Shown: positions 4,938-7,082 of the stretch, piece by piece
Layout of the letters: each line of letters begins with the position of its first letter
Position numbering within the stretch: the stretch's first letter is position 1
NCBI GenBank assembly: GCA_030632175.1
Contig: DAOVVG010000128.1
Location: 1 to 7,082 of the forward strand
DNA length: 7,082 bases
Direction of reading: 5' to 3'
Source: Gammaproteobacteria bacterium
Lineage (GTDB): Bacteria; Pseudomonadota; Gammaproteobacteria; UBA9214
The notes under the pieces: model-generated
Database searches by the model: none
Seen by the model: the letters and a program-made list of their open reading frames with translations, nothing else
What the model was told of the DNA's origin: nothing
Position numbers and translations under genes: made by a program

Positions 4938-6047
4938 ATGAAATGCAGAGCAGCTGTAGCATGGGGACCAAAACAACCGCTGCAAATTGAAGATATCGAG
5001 GTTGAGGCGCCACGTGAGGGTGAAGTGCTGCTCAAGGTGATTGCGTCCGGCGTCTGCCATACCGACGCCTTTACGCTGTCAGGTGAGGACCCGGAGGGGG
5101 TATTTCCCTGTGTGCTGGGGCATGAAGGTGGCTGCGAGGTGGTTGAATGCGGACCCGGCGTAAAAACCCTGCAGCCCGGTGACCACGTTATCCCGCTGTA
5201 CATTCCCGAATGCGGTGACTGCGAGTATTGCAACTCCAGCAAGTCCAATCTCTGCCAGTCGATTGCCGATACCGTCTGGACAGGTTATATGCCGGACGGT
5301 ACACGCCGTTTCTCGCAAAACGGCAAGCCGATTTATCACTACATGGGCTGCTCGACCTTTTCTGAATACACGGTTGTCCCCGAAATTGCACTGGCAAAGA
5401 TCAACAAGGCCGCACCACTGGACAAGGTGTGCCTGCTGGGTTGCGGTGTAACAACCGGTATTGGTGCGGTGCTGAATACGGCCAGGGTCGAGCCGGGTGC
5501 CACGGTCGCGGTGTTTGGTCTCGGCGGAATTGGCCTGTCCTGTATTCAGGGTGCCGTGATGGCGCAGGCCTCACGCATCATCGCTGTTGATATCAATCCC
5601 GGGAAATGGACCATGGCGAAGGCGCTGGGAGCGACGGATTTTGTTAATCCGGGCGAGATTGACGGTAATGTCACGGAGTACATTGTTGACATGACCAATG
5701 GCGGTGTTGAGTACTCATTCGAGTGTATCGGTAATGTACAGGTCATGCGTGATGCGCTGGAATGTACGCGGACGGGGTGGGGTGTCTCCACCATCATCGG
5801 TGTGGCCGGTGCCGGCCAGGAAATTTCCACCCGTCCGTTTCAGCTGATTACCGGGCGTACCTGGAAGGGAACGGCATTTGGCGGTGTAAAGGGGCGCAGC
5901 GAGCTGCCGGGTTATGTGGAACGTTACATGGGTGGTGAAATCGAGCTCGACAGCATGGTGACGCACACCATGGGTCTGGAAGACATTAACAGGGCGTTTG
6001 ACCTGATGCACAGTGGCGAGAGCATTCGTTCTGTCATTCTTTTTTAA
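4938..6047 (+). CDS. frmA: class III alcohol dehydrogenase / S-(hydroxymethyl)glutathione dehydrogenase family
   Basis: This 369-residue, zinc-dependent cytoplasmic enzyme should oxidise S-hydroxymethylglutathione to S-formylglutathione with NAD+. Catalytic zinc ligands are Cys40, His62 and Cys169 with Glu63 beside them; structural zinc ligands are Cys92, Cys95, Cys98 and Cys106. The nucleotide-binding motif GLGGIG is at 194-199, with Asp218 at the end of the next strand, which favours NAD over NADP. The class III phrases DPEGVFP, HYMGCSTFSEYTV and STRPFQLITGRTWKG are present. Asp51 and Glu53 match human Asp55 and Glu57, but the substrate-binding Arg and Lys of the human enzyme align with Ala110 and Thr279. 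The loop at about 108-117 (SIADTVWTGY) also differs from the usual IRxTQGKGL. A weak AGAGAG site (4925-4930) precedes the ATG. The hydrolase for its product follows after 9 bases. The family is certain; exact substrate binding is less so. adhC is a synonym. Confidence 0.93.
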   Translation: MKCRAAVAWGPKQPLQIEDIEVEAPREGEVLLKVIASGVCHTDAFTLSGEDPEGVFPCVLGHEGGCEVVECGPGVKTLQPGDHVIPLYIPECGDCEYCNSSKSNLCQSIADTVWTGYMPDGTRRFSQNGKPIYHYMGCSTFSEYTVVPEIALAKINKAAPLDKVCLLGCGVTTGIGAVLNTARVEPGATVAVFGLGGIGLSCIQGAVMAQASRIIAVDINPGKWTMAKALGATDFVNPGEIDGNVTEYIVDMTNGGVEYSFECIGNVQVMRDALECTRTGWGVSTIIGVAGAGQEISTRPFQLITGRTWKGTAFGGVKGRSELPGYVERYMGGEIELDSMVTHTMGLEDINRAFDLMHSGESIRSVILF

Positions 6048-6056
6048 AGGCCTGAC

Positions 6057-6896
6057 ATGATAGAAATAGAAAGTATCAAGGAGTTCGGTGGTTATCTGAA
6101 ACGTTACTCGCATGACTCGCAGGCGTGTCAGTGTGAAATGATTTTTTCGGTCTATCTGCCGCCGCAGGCCGAACATCAGAGTGTGCCTGCCTTGTACTGG
6201 CTATCCGGGCTCACCTGTACCGATGACAACGTGCGCGTCAAGGCAGGCGCGCAGCGATATGCAGCAGAACACGGTCTGGCGCTGGTTATGCCGGATACCA
6301 GTCCGCGTGGCCACGATGTACCGGATGAGAAAGGCCGTTACGATCTTGGCAAGGGTGCCGGGTTCTATGTAAACGCTACCCGGTCTCCGTGGGACAGGCA
6401 TTACCATATGTATGATTACGTGACGCGCGAATTGCCCGCCCTGGTGGAGGAAAATCTGCCACTCATTACGGACAAGAAATCAATCAGCGGGCATTCGATG
6501 GGCGGCCATGGCGCGCTGATTTGTGCCCTGAAAAATCCGCATGCCTATAAATCTGTTTCGGCGTTTTCGCCCATCTGCCACCCGCTGCAATCTGCCTGGG
6601 GGCAGGGCTGTTTCTCGGCCTATCTGGGTGACGATCAGCGTAGCTGGGAAGCATACGACGCCGTCGCGCTCATCGAGGCGGGGTCAACAGTCCCTGATAT
6701 GCTCGTCGACCAGGGGACTGCTGACGAGTTTCTGGATGAGGGGCAGTTACTCCCGGAGACGTTGGTGGCGGCCTGTAAAAAGGCGGGAATACCACTGCAA
6801 CTGCGTATGCAGGAAGGCTACGATCACAGCTATCACTTCATCGCTACTTTTATTGGTGAACATATCGCCTACCATGCACAGGTCTTGAATCAGTAA
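6057..6896 (+). CDS. fghA: S-formylglutathione hydrolase
   Basis: This 279-residue cytoplasmic esterase splits S-formylglutathione into formate and glutathione, the second step after the dehydrogenase. It is an alpha/beta-hydrolase of the esterase D family. The nucleophile Ser147 lies in GHSMGGHGALICALKNP, the acid is Asp223 in DQGTADEFL, and the base is His257 in EGYDHSYHFI. The conserved cysteine Cys54 lies in LSGLTCTD near the active site. Other family phrases are PDTSPRG, GAGFYVNAT and KSVSAFSPIC. The length and the C-terminal end match the human and bacterial enzymes, so the gene is complete. AAAGG at 6046-6050 lies 6 bases before the ATG and overlaps the stop of the dehydrogenase gene, so the two are co-transcribed. 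frmB is the name used in Escherichia coli; fghA is used elsewhere. Confidence in function is high. Confidence 0.96.
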   Translation: MIEIESIKEFGGYLKRYSHDSQACQCEMIFSVYLPPQAEHQSVPALYWLSGLTCTDDNVRVKAGAQRYAAEHGLALVMPDTSPRGHDVPDEKGRYDLGKGAGFYVNATRSPWDRHYHMYDYVTRELPALVEENLPLITDKKSISGHSMGGHGALICALKNPHAYKSVSAFSPICHPLQSAWGQGCFSAYLGDDQRSWEAYDAVALIEAGSTVPDMLVDQGTADEFLDEGQLLPETLVAACKKAGIPLQLRMQEGYDHSYHFIATFIGEHIAYHAQVLNQ

Positions 6897-6908
6897 GATA
6901 CCTGCAAA

Positions 6909-7082
6909 TTGTTTCTGTATAACGACGAAAACACCCGCTACGATGTCTTTGCAGATGTCAGGGACACTTACGACGGCCCGCTGTCGCTTGCAACGGACAA
7001 CATGGTCTGGAACATCACCAAGGATAACATCGTTGTGCGCATGGCCGTTTCCCCCGACCATGCATGGTCGGTCGCCGGTCCA
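6909..7082 (+). CDS. unrecognised protein, N-terminal part (runs off the window)
   Basis: After the hydrolase stop (TAA 6894-6896) the same frame stays open to the end of the window. It reads as believable protein, FLYNDENTRYDVFADVRD onward, with mostly G or C at third codon positions as in the neighbouring genes. There is no ATG near the beginning: TTG at 6909 is the first plausible start and has no clear ribosome site, while the in-frame ATGs at 7002 and 7041 would discard most of the coding-like stretch. The visible 58 residues are acidic and polar, with no signal peptide, membrane segment or known motif. It is close enough (12 bases) to belong to the formaldehyde operon. I do not recognise the family. 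It could also be a fragment of a gene that lost its start. Confidence 0.5.
   Translation, partial: MFLYNDENTRYDVFADVRDTYDGPLSLATDNMVWNITKDNIVVRMAVSPDHAWSVAGP

Noticed and set aside
4744..5013. Minus-strand frame with a hydrophobic N-terminus in the gap between operons
   Set aside because: Its hydrophobic part is the complement of the dehydrogenase start, the rest is low-quality sequence across the dyad and leader, and it has no ribosome site.
5715..6176. Minus-strand frame of 153 codons across the dehydrogenase-hydrolase junction
   Set aside because: Both + strand genes are certain from catalytic motifs, and the minus frame shows no domain.
6747..7061. Minus-strand frame over the hydrolase end and the window end
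   Set aside because: Half of it is the complement of the hydrolase C-terminus including its catalytic His region; the + frame after the hydrolase has better codon use.
1..7082. CRISPR array, tRNA, rRNA, insertion sequence or integrase
   Set aside because: No regularly spaced repeats, no cloverleaf, no rRNA-like sequence and no transposase or recombinase motif were found on either strand.

Overview
The window comes from a moderately GC-rich proteobacterium, most likely a gammaproteobacterium. This rests on the class III alcohol dehydrogenase plus S-formylglutathione hydrolase pair, the REP-like palindromes between genes, and the ExbB/ExbD/TonB-like operon of a Gram-negative envelope. The genus cannot be named from the sequence. 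Every convincing gene is on the + strand.

Region 1 (1-4624) looks like one envelope operon. It opens with the C-terminal part of a TPR-type protein and a small exported protein. A pair of inverted REP-like palindromes (943-1036) follows. Then comes a tightly packed run of five genes joined by 4-base overlaps or a 4-base gap: an ExbB/TolQ/MotA-type channel protein, two different ExbD/TolR-type proteins, a membrane-anchored TonB-like protein with an AgmX/PglI-type C-terminal domain, and an exported Sel1-repeat lytic transglycosylase. The inferred picture is a proton-motive-force-driven inner-membrane motor that reaches across the periplasm through the TonB-like arm, with a TPR scaffold and a dedicated peptidoglycan-cleaving enzyme. 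The closest described relatives by layout are the myxobacterial AglQRS-type motors, but the task of this system is not evident. The first ExbD lacks the membrane aspartate that carries protons, while the second keeps it.

Region 2 (4625-4937) is a 313-base gap without a gene. It holds a hairpin with an A-tract on its 5' side (a minus-strand terminator shape), a nested inverted repeat ending in a short T-tract (probable end of the envelope operon), and an 8+8 palindrome upstream of the next operon (candidate operator).

Region 3 (4938-6896) is a formaldehyde oxidation pair: class III alcohol dehydrogenase (S-hydroxymethylglutathione dehydrogenase family) and S-formylglutathione hydrolase, 9 bases apart. 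Together they would turn the formaldehyde-glutathione adduct into formate and glutathione. The dehydrogenase lacks two basic residues that hold the glutathione adduct in the human enzyme. After the hydrolase an unrecognised reading frame (from about 6909) runs off the end of the window.
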